NCBI GenBank assembly: GCA_947475645.1
Contig: CANJNU010000070.1
Coordinates: 1-5,781 of the forward strand
Direction of reading: 5' to 3'
Source of the DNA: Bacteriovoracaceae bacterium
GTDB taxonomy: Bacteria > Bdellovibrionota > UBA1018
DNA length: 5,781 bases
Positions 1 through 5,781 of the stretch are shown here, one piece after another. Each line of letters opens with the position of its first letter. The stretch's first letter is position 1. The notes under the pieces are model-generated. The model did not search any database, had not been told where the DNA came from, and saw only the letters and a program-made list of their open reading frames with translations. The position numbers and the translations under genes are program-made.

Positions 1-2146
1 CGAGCAGCGCATCGTGCATTTTTGTGAGGAGCTGCTTTTGGGATTCGAAATAGTGCTTTTCGAGAGCGTTCCAGAAATCCTTAAAAACATGAGCATAAAC
101 AAGTACTTGACCAGTGTGATCGAGCGCCCAGGCACCCACCTGCGAGATCACGTTATGGCGGAATGCCTCTCGCTCTTTGTGGTCTGTGGGGGCGGTAACG
201 ATCTTCTCGAACTCCTCGATGAGCGTGTAGTCGGGGTCTTCGAGCTTTCCGGTAATGGGGTTCTTTTGCTTCTCTTTTTTGAGAGCCAAAGAGATCTGTT
301 GGACATACTTCTTAAGAAAGTCTTCCCATTGGGCAGAGTCGTAAAGCCCCATCGAGTCGCGTACTTCTCGGTCGATTACGTTTAGATATTCATTGCGAAC
401 CATCGAAACAAACTCTTCAGCATCGTGATAGCCGTCTTTGACCTCTTGCTTAAGAAACTCGTATTCGCTGACATGTTTTACGAACTCTTCGAGTTCGCGT
501 AAAACGGCCAGGGGCGAGAGACAGGGGAATTCGGCATTTTGAGAAGCATCGAAAAGAATCGATTTAATCTCACGCGCCGATGCTCCGATGCGGCCCTCAT
601 AATACGGAACATTATTGTATTCGTCGCGAATGAGCTGAATGTTGGCTTTTAAGATTTTACGTTCTTCGAGGTTGAGCGATGCAGGTACCTCGCCCGAGTC
701 GTAAATTCGAATTTTCTCGAGTGGCGTCAGATTTCCTACCAAGGCACTGACATGAGGCGGGTAGTTGATGCTGTTTGGCTTTTTGAGTCGTGTGAGTACC
801 GACCACAGAGCGGCCACCCAAGCTACATGGGGCGATACGGGTTTTTCTCCGGCCATTTGTTTGAGTTGAACTTGGTAAATTTTCTGTTCTTCACGTACCG
901 ACAGTAAGTAAGGCACGCGAATAAGCTCGATTCGCGCCTTGAAGCTCATGAAGTCGGGGAATTCTTTAAAACCATCGAGCTGAAGTTCGTTGGTCGAGCC
1001 AATCAAAACGATATCGAGGTACGCAATACTCGTTCCAATATTGACGAATCCTGTTTCGCAAGCTCCCAGTAAGTACTTGTACGAGTCGACAGGGCGCTTC
1101 AGTAAATCGCTGTATTCGATAATGCCGCGATTACCGTCAATTAAGTCGCCGCTGAGCGAGAAGAGATTGAGGCCGTGAAGGGCAGGAGGAAGTGCTGAAA
1201 GATTCTTGTTATAAGACAAGAGCTGGTACTGTGCATCGACATGCATTTGCGGTTCGATCGTTACGAGCCCGCGACGATAACGACGAGCAAAGTAGAACCG
1301 CTCGACTTGAATGTGCTGTAAAACTTTTTTGAAGTCACCGTGGTGAGCCGTTAGCATTGCATCGGCAATTTGTCGGCAGCGATGACAGAGTTCGCCTCGA
1401 GTGAGGTAGAGCGGCATCTTTTCGTAGGTTTCTTTGGCCTTCGCTGAACCCAAAAGTTTCTCGAGAAAACTGAAGCGCTGCTCATGTGGAATAATCAGGA
1501 AGGGGTGATCTCGCAGCTCGCAAGGAATTCGGGCAGTGATTTCTTCGTCGGCCAGCTTTGCATAGCTGGTGTCTGCGTCGCGGGTGCCACTGTAAGCCGT
1601 AGCCGTGGTAATGCCGATGTTCCCTTTGGTGACTCGATCGGAAGGAAAGATCCAGTTAAAGGTATAAAGAGCGCCGTGGTGGCTTTCTTTTGAATACTGC
1701 TCCATTCCCGACATCAGCGCGTGTGCCATCGAGCTCTTAGCGCTGCCGTTGGGGCCGTGAAGCAAGATCAGTTTATTGTTAATTCCTTGGCGGCTGTAAG
1801 TGCGAAGGGCGCGATAAATTCCGTTTTGAACGGCTTCTTGTCCCACGACTGGCGACGCGAGTGTATCCACCGGGCGATCAAAAAGTTTAAAGCGCATTAC
1901 CGGATGAGAGGAGGGTGCTGCGGCCTCGTTGACCTGTGTTTTTCCAAAAAAATCCATCATATCGGCTAAATAAGTGGCCGAACCGCGGCTTTGAAGTTCG
2001 GGATGTTCAGCGAATAGAGCCGCATACTCTTCGAACGAGAGAATTCTGCGATTATGGTCGAACTCTTTTTTAATTTGCTGATGAACGGAACTAAGAACTT
2101 CAGAAGACAAGATTGGAAACGAAGTTGTGGAGCTTCCTTGGGTCAT
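1..2146 (-). CDS. prkA: PrkA-family AAA+ serine protein kinase (3' end cut by window edge)
   Basis: Translating the minus strand from ATG at 2146 gives 715 uninterrupted residues that leave the window at base 1. This is a homologue of PrkA/YeaG, a cytoplasmic AAA+ protein with serine kinase activity in stress and starvation responses. What is seen: a P-loop GPNGSAKSS at residues 131-139; DHPFLIIP at 213-220, matching the family's DHPF element; GELCHRC at 251-257; a Walker B/kinase-core region GDLIDGNRGIIEYSDLLK at 333-350; sensor-like LIGSTNE at 381-387; and the C-terminal PrkA region with NPITGKLEDP at 629-638 and FRHNVIS at 662-668, equivalent to the E. coli DPDTGQLFD and FRNEIVN segments. 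The family is usually about 630-650 residues. This one is longer, largely through a segment of about 45 residues after the P-loop (roughly 155-205) and an N-terminal extension. The start is supported by AGAGG nine bases upstream. Its promoter is probably that of the upstream nucleotidase gene. Only the last few tens of residues should be missing. The family call is near certain; the substrate is unknown. Confidence 0.95.
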   Translation of the reverse strand, partial: MTQGSSTTSFPILSSEVLSSVHQQIKKEFDHNRRILSFEEYAALFAEHPELQSRGSATYLADMMDFFGKTQVNEAAAPSSHPVMRFKLFDRPVDTLASPVVGQEAVQNGIYRALRTYSRQGINNKLILLHGPNGSAKSSMAHALMSGMEQYSKESHHGALYTFNWIFPSDRVTKGNIGITTATAYSGTRDADTSYAKLADEEITARIPCELRDHPFLIIPHEQRFSFLEKLLGSAKAKETYEKMPLYLTRGELCHRCRQIADAMLTAHHGDFKKVLQHIQVERFYFARRYRRGLVTIEPQMHVDAQYQLLSYNKNLSALPPALHGLNLFSLSGDLIDGNRGIIEYSDLLKRPVDSYKYLLGACETGFVNIGTSIAYLDIVLIGSTNELQLDGFKEFPDFMSFKARIELIRVPYLLSVREEQKIYQVQLKQMAGEKPVSPHVAWVAALWSVLTRLKKPNSINYPPHVSALVGNLTPLEKIRIYDSGEVPASLNLEERKILKANIQLIRDEYNNVPYYEGRIGASAREIKSILFDASQNAEFPCLSPLAVLRELEEFVKHVSEYEFLKQEVKDGYHDAEEFVSMVRNEYLNVIDREVRDSMGLYDSAQWEDFLKKYVQQISLALKKEKQKNPITGKLEDPDYTLIEEFEKIVTAPTDHKEREAFRHNVISQVGAWALDHTGQVLVYAHVFKDFWNALEKHYFESQKQLLTKMHDALL

Positions 2147-2155
2147 AAGTGCGCG

Positions 2156-2160
2156 CCTCT
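2156..2160 (-). promoter_or_regulatory. Ribosome binding site of the prkA homologue
   Basis: On the minus strand AGAGG lies nine bases before the ATG at 2146. It sits in the 42-base gap after the nucleotidase stop codon. This fixes the kinase start. I see no terminator hairpin in the gap, which supports co-transcription. Confidence 0.6.
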
Positions 2161-2188
2161 AGTTTGAGCGTAGCACGAAAGGTCCCGT

Positions 2189-4228
2189 TTAGGCGGAGTG
2201 GGTTTTGGAGCGTTTCGAACGATTTTTTCGTTTGCCACGAGCTTTCCCCTTTTTTGCAGGAGCTTGCGGTTTCTCGAAGCGCATTCGGGGGTGCAGTGGG
2301 TCAATCAGCGAGGCTGCCACTGAGTGAATGGGGCCGAGCTTGCTTAAGTCCTTCAGGTGATGAATCGCTGCGTCGCGCACTAAGATCGCAGACGTATCGA
2401 CGCGGCTATCAGGAATGATTGACATGGGGTAACCCAGGTCATCGCCTCCCGTGCGTAGGAAGTCGAGAGTGGCTACAGTGTAGTTTTTTTGGTCGTCAAT
2501 GGGGGTGCCATCCTGCATCGTAATTTCGAGCAAGCGATTGGCTTCCCATGCTTCCAACTTTCCGTCTCCGTTCAGATCAGTCGAAGGTGCATTAGCTTCG
2601 GCGTGCAAAAGATTGACTCGAAGTCCAGAAATAGGAGGAAATCCTTTGGATCCACTTTCGGCCACGCGGAAAAGAATTTTCAGTTCCTTTCCTGTAACTG
2701 TCAACTTTACGACGGTATTGTCGAACGGAAGTACACGAAAAATGTCGCCGTAGGTAATAGCTCCTTGTTCAAGATTCGAACGAATACCTCCAGAGTTCAT
2801 CAGGGCTGTATCTGCGTTCACGGCCTTGCGAAGTGCGTCGGCCACAAAATTACCGAGGGGAGATTCGTGAAAACGATCGTGATCGATGGGGCGTGCCGCC
2901 TCAGCGATGAATTCCTTCTTTTTTTCTGCTGAGCGAGCAATGACAGGTTCGAGTTGCTTTTGAATGATGGGATCGACGCCGATCGGTTTACCGTGAAAGT
3001 TGGCAGCCACCAAGGCGCCGCGGCCTGATTTGGGTGCGTTACGATCACCATTGCAGTCGTGTTGGTTCTTAAATACCTGAGTGCAAACCGGCACGGGCCC
3101 TTCGATGCGAGTGAGCTGAGGAAGTACCTTGTGGGCCTTTAAGTCAAAACTGAGGTAGATGATGTTGAAGTAGCGACCATAGGCGCCACCTTGCACAACT
3201 GGAACGCCTTCGATCCAATGGTGAACGACTTGGTGCGAATGGCCCGCGACTACCGCATCGATCGTGCCGGTTGGAAGAGCTTTGAGTAGCTGAACCATCT
3301 CGTCTTTCTTTCCGCATTCGCCGATCGGATCGGCCGGCTTGCGAATGTGGTGGGCGGGAGAGGCTCTTCCACGTTCACACTTCAGTCCGACGTGCGCAAC
3401 AAGTACGACCACGTCAGCTCCTTCTTGTCTCAGTTTCGTGGCCTGATTGAGCGTAATGTCGCGGAGCTCTTTAAATTCAAGCGACCTAATGTTTACCGCC
3501 GAAGTGGTGCGGGGGGTTTCTGTTGTGGAGAGACCCACTACACCGACTTTTACTCTTCCGATTTGAAGAAGCGCGCGGTCGTTCAAGCCTGGGAGAAGAT
3601 GACTTGCGAACTGTTGGCTGCTCTTATCGAAAATATTTGCGGAGAGGTACGGATATTTCGCCTGGCGAATGCGAGATTTAAGGGCGCCGAGTCGATCTGT
3701 ACTCTCACCCGTGGCACTGGAATCGGGGCCATAATCAAATTCGTGGTTACCCACAGCAGCAGCGTTGAGTCGGGATGTATTGAAGAAATCAACCATAGGC
3801 GCGCCCTGAGCCAAATTGCTTTCGATCGAGCCCTGAAACTCGTCGCCCGCATCGAGCCACAAAAAAGCGGCGCCAAATTCTTGACGAACAATATTCACGT
3901 AAGAAGCAAGCGTTGCCACGCCGCCTGCCTGATAATTTTGTGGAGTGACGCCATCGGCTTCGCGCGACTTGAGTTCGAGGGGTGCAAGGTTTCCGTGAAT
4001 GTCGTTCGTACCGAAGATGGCTATCGTTTCGACGTCTTTTCCGAAAATCTCGCGAGTGGGTCGATCTATGTTTGGATCTACATCGAGCAGCGCGCTTTCA
4101 GCGTCGGCTAAATTTGGCTCTTTTTCGATGGATTTAGGGGCATGAGTGCAGCTGGTTTGCAGAAGAATCAGCGCGAACGAAGTGGTCAGAAGAAGAGAGG
4201 TGATTCGTTTTGGAAAAAGCATAAGCAT
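2189..4228 (-). CDS. Exported UshA-like 5'-nucleotidase / metallophosphoesterase, putative lipoprotein
   Basis: A 679-residue protein of the bimetal 5'-nucleotidase family (UshA/YfkN/2',3'-cyclic phosphodiesterase type), which removes phosphate from nucleotides outside the cytoplasm. Numbered from ATG 4228, the N-terminal metallophosphoesterase domain has TNDIHG at 74-79 (D76, H78), GDEFQG at 128-133 (D129), GNHEFD at 160-165 (N161 and the catalytic pair H162/D165), AHVG at 278-281 (H279) and GHSH at 329-332 (H330, H332). The set of metal ligands is complete. The C-terminal nucleotide-binding domain has SPLGNFVADALR at 456-467, NSGGIR at 478-483, GDIFRVLPFDN at 494-504 and DFLRTGGDDLGY at 589-600. 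F502 and F590 fit the two base-stacking aromatics of UshA. Residues 1-26 form a signal peptide ending in LLQTSC, with C27 as probable lipid site. C284/C305 and C382/C392 may form disulfides. Odd features are an EF-hand-like loop at 551-562 and a Lys/Arg-rich tail. A GTG at 4279 would add 17 residues; neither start has a clear Shine-Dalgarno site. I prefer ATG 4228 because the signal peptide is then of normal length. ATG 4222 is also possible. The exact substrate cannot be read from sequence. Confidence 0.93.
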   Translation of the reverse strand: MLMLFPKRITSLLLTTSFALILLQTSCTHAPKSIEKEPNLADAESALLDVDPNIDRPTREIFGKDVETIAIFGTNDIHGNLAPLELKSREADGVTPQNYQAGGVATLASYVNIVRQEFGAAFLWLDAGDEFQGSIESNLAQGAPMVDFFNTSRLNAAAVGNHEFDYGPDSSATGESTDRLGALKSRIRQAKYPYLSANIFDKSSQQFASHLLPGLNDRALLQIGRVKVGVVGLSTTETPRTTSAVNIRSLEFKELRDITLNQATKLRQEGADVVVLVAHVGLKCERGRASPAHHIRKPADPIGECGKKDEMVQLLKALPTGTIDAVVAGHSHQVVHHWIEGVPVVQGGAYGRYFNIIYLSFDLKAHKVLPQLTRIEGPVPVCTQVFKNQHDCNGDRNAPKSGRGALVAANFHGKPIGVDPIIQKQLEPVIARSAEKKKEFIAEAARPIDHDRFHESPLGNFVADALRKAVNADTALMNSGGIRSNLEQGAITYGDIFRVLPFDNTVVKLTVTGKELKILFRVAESGSKGFPPISGLRVNLLHAEANAPSTDLNGDGKLEAWEANRLLEITMQDGTPIDDQKNYTVATLDFLRTGGDDLGYPMSIIPDSRVDTSAILVRDAAIHHLKDLSKLGPIHSVAASLIDPLHPRMRFEKPQAPAKKGKARGKRKNRSKRSKTHSA

Positions 4229-4289
4229 AGGTTTTGAAGCATGGACTAGAGGCGTCTTTTTTTGAATGAAAAACGTCACGCATTTGGCG

Positions 4290-4334
4290 AAAAAACCAAC
4301 AAAACCCCTTGATCAGGTTTTTTGTTGGTTTTTT
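4290..4334. terminator. 15-bp inverted repeat, bidirectional terminator-like hairpin
   Basis: The left arm AAAAAACCAACAAAA (4290-4304) is perfectly complementary to the right arm TTTTGTTGGTTTTTT (4320-4334). The 15-base spacer contains a further CC/GG pairing (4307-4308 with 4316-4317) around TTGATCA. Transcripts on either strand would end in a run of six U, so it resembles a rho-independent terminator both ways. The stem is A/T-rich with only three G-C pairs per arm, so folding strength is moderate. Its position upstream of two divergent genes is unusual. It could instead be an operator, an attenuator in a leader, or a barrier between the two units. Confidence 0.55.
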
Positions 4335-4350
4335 AGAGCAATGGTTTAAA
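4322..4350 (+). promoter_or_regulatory. Weak candidate sigma70-type promoter for the envelope gene pair
   Basis: TTGTTG at 4322-4327 and TTTAAA at 4345-4350 are 17 bases apart and would start transcription shortly before the ribosome binding site at 4361. Neither hexamer is a strong match. The -35 element lies in the right arm of the inverted repeat, so a DNA-binding protein there could block it. This is a tentative reading. Confidence 0.22.
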
Positions 4351-4360
4351 CTAAGAAACG

Positions 4361-4365
4361 AGGAG
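4361..4365 (+). promoter_or_regulatory. Ribosome binding site fixing the start at 4375
   Basis: AGGAG lies nine bases before the ATG at 4375. The same frame is open back to a TTG at 4309, but that codon lies inside the inverted repeat, has no ribosome binding site, and would place extra residues ahead of a well-formed signal/anchor segment. The ATG at 4375 is therefore the supported start. Confidence 0.75.
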
Positions 4366-4374
4366 ACTCAAACT

Positions 4375-5385
4375 ATGCGCAGGACGCGCGTTTTGACAAT
4401 CGCACAATATATTACAATAGCCCTTCCAATCGTAGGTTCTGCGTTAGGAATTCGCTATTTAGTTTTACACCCCAAAGGCGCCAACAAAGTCGATATCCCG
4501 CATGTTTCGAAAGAAGGAGTAACTGGGAACTCGAAGAAAGTGGCGAAGAAGGCAGATGTCGCTCCGAGTGGAGAGGACGACTCCGACGATTCGAGCGAGA
4601 ATGCGGCTACTGCTGCAGCGCCGGTCGTAGTGGCCCAGCCCTCTGTACCCGCCCCCTCTGCATCCGCCCCGGTGGTTCAGGCAACGGCATCTCGCGAAAA
4701 CGAGTGTAAATACGTTGAATACCGAGGATTGGGACCTCAAGACACCAAAGTGACCAAAGTAGAATGGTCACTGGTGATGGATCAGTTCCATGATTCGAAA
4801 GCCAAACTGCTTTCGTGGTTGGGAACTCATCAAAAAGATTTCTCCGACGGACAATATCAACTTTTAGAGAAGCAAGTGAAGAAGTTGAAGATTCAGCGGC
4901 CTCCGGCAGAGGAAGAGCCCGATCTTTCTTGGCGAGGAATTGGAATCTATACGCAAGCTCGCGATGGCGTGGATCCGATTCTTCGGGTAGGAAGCGGTCT
5001 GATTCAGCTGGTGGAAGCGGATCCGATTCGTGCTCGTTTTGAGATGATGCGAATGGTAGCGACGGCTTGGAGTTCCTGCGAAATTGCTCGCGTGGCCGGA
5101 GCTGACCCAACTCTAGCGAAGAATCCATTTAGTCCGATGTTGAGTTGCTTAGGAGTGGTCGAGTCGGGATGTGCGGCTGGAGGATACTCTGAGTCGGCAT
5201 GGGCCCTGACCACAACTGTAGCTGCTTCATTGGCAACACCCAGTTGCAAAGTGGGCGCATTTTTTGAGCCGCAGGCGGCGCAGTGTTTGGATCCGTCGAA
5301 GTGGGTAGTAGCAGAAAGAATTCCGGCTTCACTGCCTAGCCCTGCTCCTACACAGGGTTTGATCGTTGAGAAGGCGACGCAATGA
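4375..5385 (+). CDS. Membrane-anchored or secreted protein with Ala/Pro linker and six-cysteine domain, family unknown
   Basis: A 336-residue protein that I do not recognise. Residues 2-5 are basic (RRTR) and are followed by a hydrophobic stretch at about 8-31, either a signal anchor or a cleavable signal peptide; no lipobox cysteine is present. Residues 33-60 are Lys-rich, 65-75 are acidic and Ser-rich (SGEDDSDDSSE), and 77-106 are almost only Ala, Pro, Val, Ser and Gln, a typical extended periplasmic spacer. The folded part, about 109-310, carries all six cysteines (C111, C235, C258, C266, C291, C304), which fits three disulfides in an oxidising compartment. It includes a Lys-rich helical stretch near 143-175 and the segment MLSCLGVVESGC at 255-266. 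The tail is Pro-rich. The gene opens the plus-strand pair and overlaps the next gene by four bases. It resembles a TM-linker-domain architecture of envelope accessory proteins, but no function can be assigned. Confidence 0.85.
   Translation: MRRTRVLTIAQYITIALPIVGSALGIRYLVLHPKGANKVDIPHVSKEGVTGNSKKVAKKADVAPSGEDDSDDSSENAATAAAPVVVAQPSVPAPSASAPVVQATASRENECKYVEYRGLGPQDTKVTKVEWSLVMDQFHDSKAKLLSWLGTHQKDFSDGQYQLLEKQVKKLKIQRPPAEEEPDLSWRGIGIYTQARDGVDPILRVGSGLIQLVEADPIRARFEMMRMVATAWSSCEIARVAGADPTLAKNPFSPMLSCLGVVESGCAAGGYSESAWALTTTVAASLATPSCKVGAFFEPQAAQCLDPSKWVVAERIPASLPSPAPTQGLIVEKATQ
5368..5374 (+). promoter_or_regulatory. Ribosome binding site of the lipoprotein gene, inside the upstream gene
   Basis: GAGAAGG lies within the last codons of the preceding gene, seven bases before ATG 5382. 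Together with the ATGA stop/start overlap this suggests translational coupling of the two genes. Confidence 0.6.
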
Positions 5386-5781
5386 TGATTACTTTTACAA
5401 GAACACTCAGTGGACTGGGGCTTCTCGGTGTATCGACTTTGTTGATGACGTCGGGTTGTTTGAGCACGCAAAATCAATCTCACATGGATGGCAATGCTGT
5501 GACTGCGTCGCCGGTGGTTGAAGCCTATTTCGAATTTCCAGGGCCGCTGGATCGCTGGGCTGGACCGCCTACCTGGATGATGCACGTTCAATTGAAGGAT
5601 CAAGGCAGTCCCGAAGTTAAAATTACGCCGGACTTTGCGCGTTTTGAACCCTTGCTCACACCTCGAGTACCTGCTTCGACACTTTCGCTAGCGGCTTCAG
5701 TCGATGCGATGGCTCCCGTAAAACACCTTCCAAGCGAAGCGGCACGCGATGTGTTGAATCATTTAGCAACTGCCGTAAATA
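5382..5781 (+). CDS. Putative lipoprotein, family unknown (3' end cut by window edge)
   Basis: The first 133 codons of a gene that continues past the right edge. The start ATG at 5382 overlaps the previous stop TGA as ATGA; a second ATG follows at once at 5385. The N-terminus is a short signal peptide (Arg7, then hydrophobic residues 9-22) ending in LLMTSGC. The SGC fits a lipobox, with C26 as the probable lipidated residue, although Thr rather than Leu is at -3. The mature part visible starts Ser/Thr/Gln-rich and then shows EAYFEFPGPLDRWAGPPTWM at about 47-66, followed by WMMHVQLKD. No cysteine other than C26 appears in the visible part, in contrast to its cysteine-rich partner. I recognise no family. 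The overlap with the upstream gene suggests joint production and a shared envelope role. Confidence 0.85.
   Translation, partial: MMITFTRTLSGLGLLGVSTLLMTSGCLSTQNQSHMDGNAVTASPVVEAYFEFPGPLDRWAGPPTWMMHVQLKDQGSPEVKITPDFARFEPLLTPRVPASTLSLAASVDAMAPVKHLPSEAARDVLNHLATAVN

Larger units (their letters stand above)
4229..4374. other. Divergent intergenic region between the nucleotidase-kinase unit and the envelope pair
   Basis: These 146 bases separate two divergently transcribed gene pairs, so promoters for both should lie here. The region is A/T-rich in its centre. It contains the inverted repeat at 4290-4334, a weak plus-strand promoter candidate and the ribosome binding site for the gene at 4375. 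I found no convincing minus-strand -35/-10 pair for the nucleotidase. If the nucleotidase starts at the GTG at 4279, the region shrinks to 95 bases. Confidence 0.6.

Noticed and set aside
14..385. Open frame of 123 codons on the plus strand
   Set aside because: It is antisense to the conserved C-terminal region of the PrkA homologue and resembles no protein family.
2147..2188. Possible terminator or promoter in the gap between nucleotidase and kinase
   Set aside because: No stem followed by a T-run and no -35/-10 pair could be seen in these 42 bases; only the ribosome binding site is supported.
3347..4111. Open frame of 254 codons on the plus strand
   Set aside because: It lies entirely opposite the well-supported nucleotidase, shows no recognisable motif, and has no ribosome binding site or promoter. 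It is a shadow of codon bias.
4309..4374. Upstream extension of the envelope gene to a TTG start at 4309
   Set aside because: The TTG is inside the inverted repeat and lacks a ribosome binding site, whereas ATG 4375 has AGGAG at good spacing and begins a proper signal/anchor sequence.
4393..4418. TTGACA followed by TACAAT as an internal promoter
   Set aside because: The spacer is only 14 bases and the pair lies inside the coding sequence of the membrane segment; it is probably chance.
4607..5128. Open frame of 173 codons on the minus strand
   Set aside because: It is antisense to the Ala/Pro linker and domain of the gene at 4375, has no start signal, and shows no domain.
5004..5603. Open frame of 199 codons on the minus strand
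   Set aside because: It runs antisense across the junction of the two coupled plus-strand genes and has a His/Arg/Ser-rich composition typical of a shadow frame.

Overview
The window holds four protein-coding genes in two divergent pairs and almost no other non-coding DNA. There is no tRNA, rRNA, CRISPR array, insertion sequence or phage gene that I can recognise. The base composition is mixed, near half G+C by eye. Envelope proteins with signal peptides or lipoboxes, and a long delta-proteobacteria-like form of the PrkA kinase, suggest a Gram-negative bacterium. My guess is the Bdellovibrionota/Oligoflexia or the former Deltaproteobacteria. This taxonomic placement is inference from protein style, not a measured match.

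Left half, minus strand: the gene at 2189-4228 encodes an exported, probably lipid-anchored UshA/5'-nucleotidase-type metallophosphoesterase with all its metal-binding motifs. Forty-two bases downstream on the same strand begins a PrkA-type AAA+ serine protein kinase at 2146, which runs off the left edge of the window. The spacing and orientation suggest one transcript, nucleotidase first and kinase second.

Centre: a 146-base divergent intergenic region (4229-4374) carries a near-perfect inverted repeat with 15-bp arms. A-tracts and T-tracts at its ends would make it look like a rho-independent terminator on either strand. It lies upstream of both gene pairs, which is an unusual place for a terminator.

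Right, plus strand: a protein at 4375-5385 has an N-terminal membrane segment, a Lys/Asp/Ser then Ala/Pro linker, and a C-terminal domain with six cysteines. Its stop codon overlaps the start of a lipoprotein gene at 5382 (ATGA overlap), which leaves the window at the right edge. I recognise neither family. Their tight coupling and export signals suggest they work together in the cell envelope.

The most interesting points are the uncharacterised right-hand envelope pair, the inverted repeat between the divergent units, an EF-hand-like calcium loop embedded in the nucleotidase C-terminal domain, and the altered P-loop and extra segment in the PrkA homologue.
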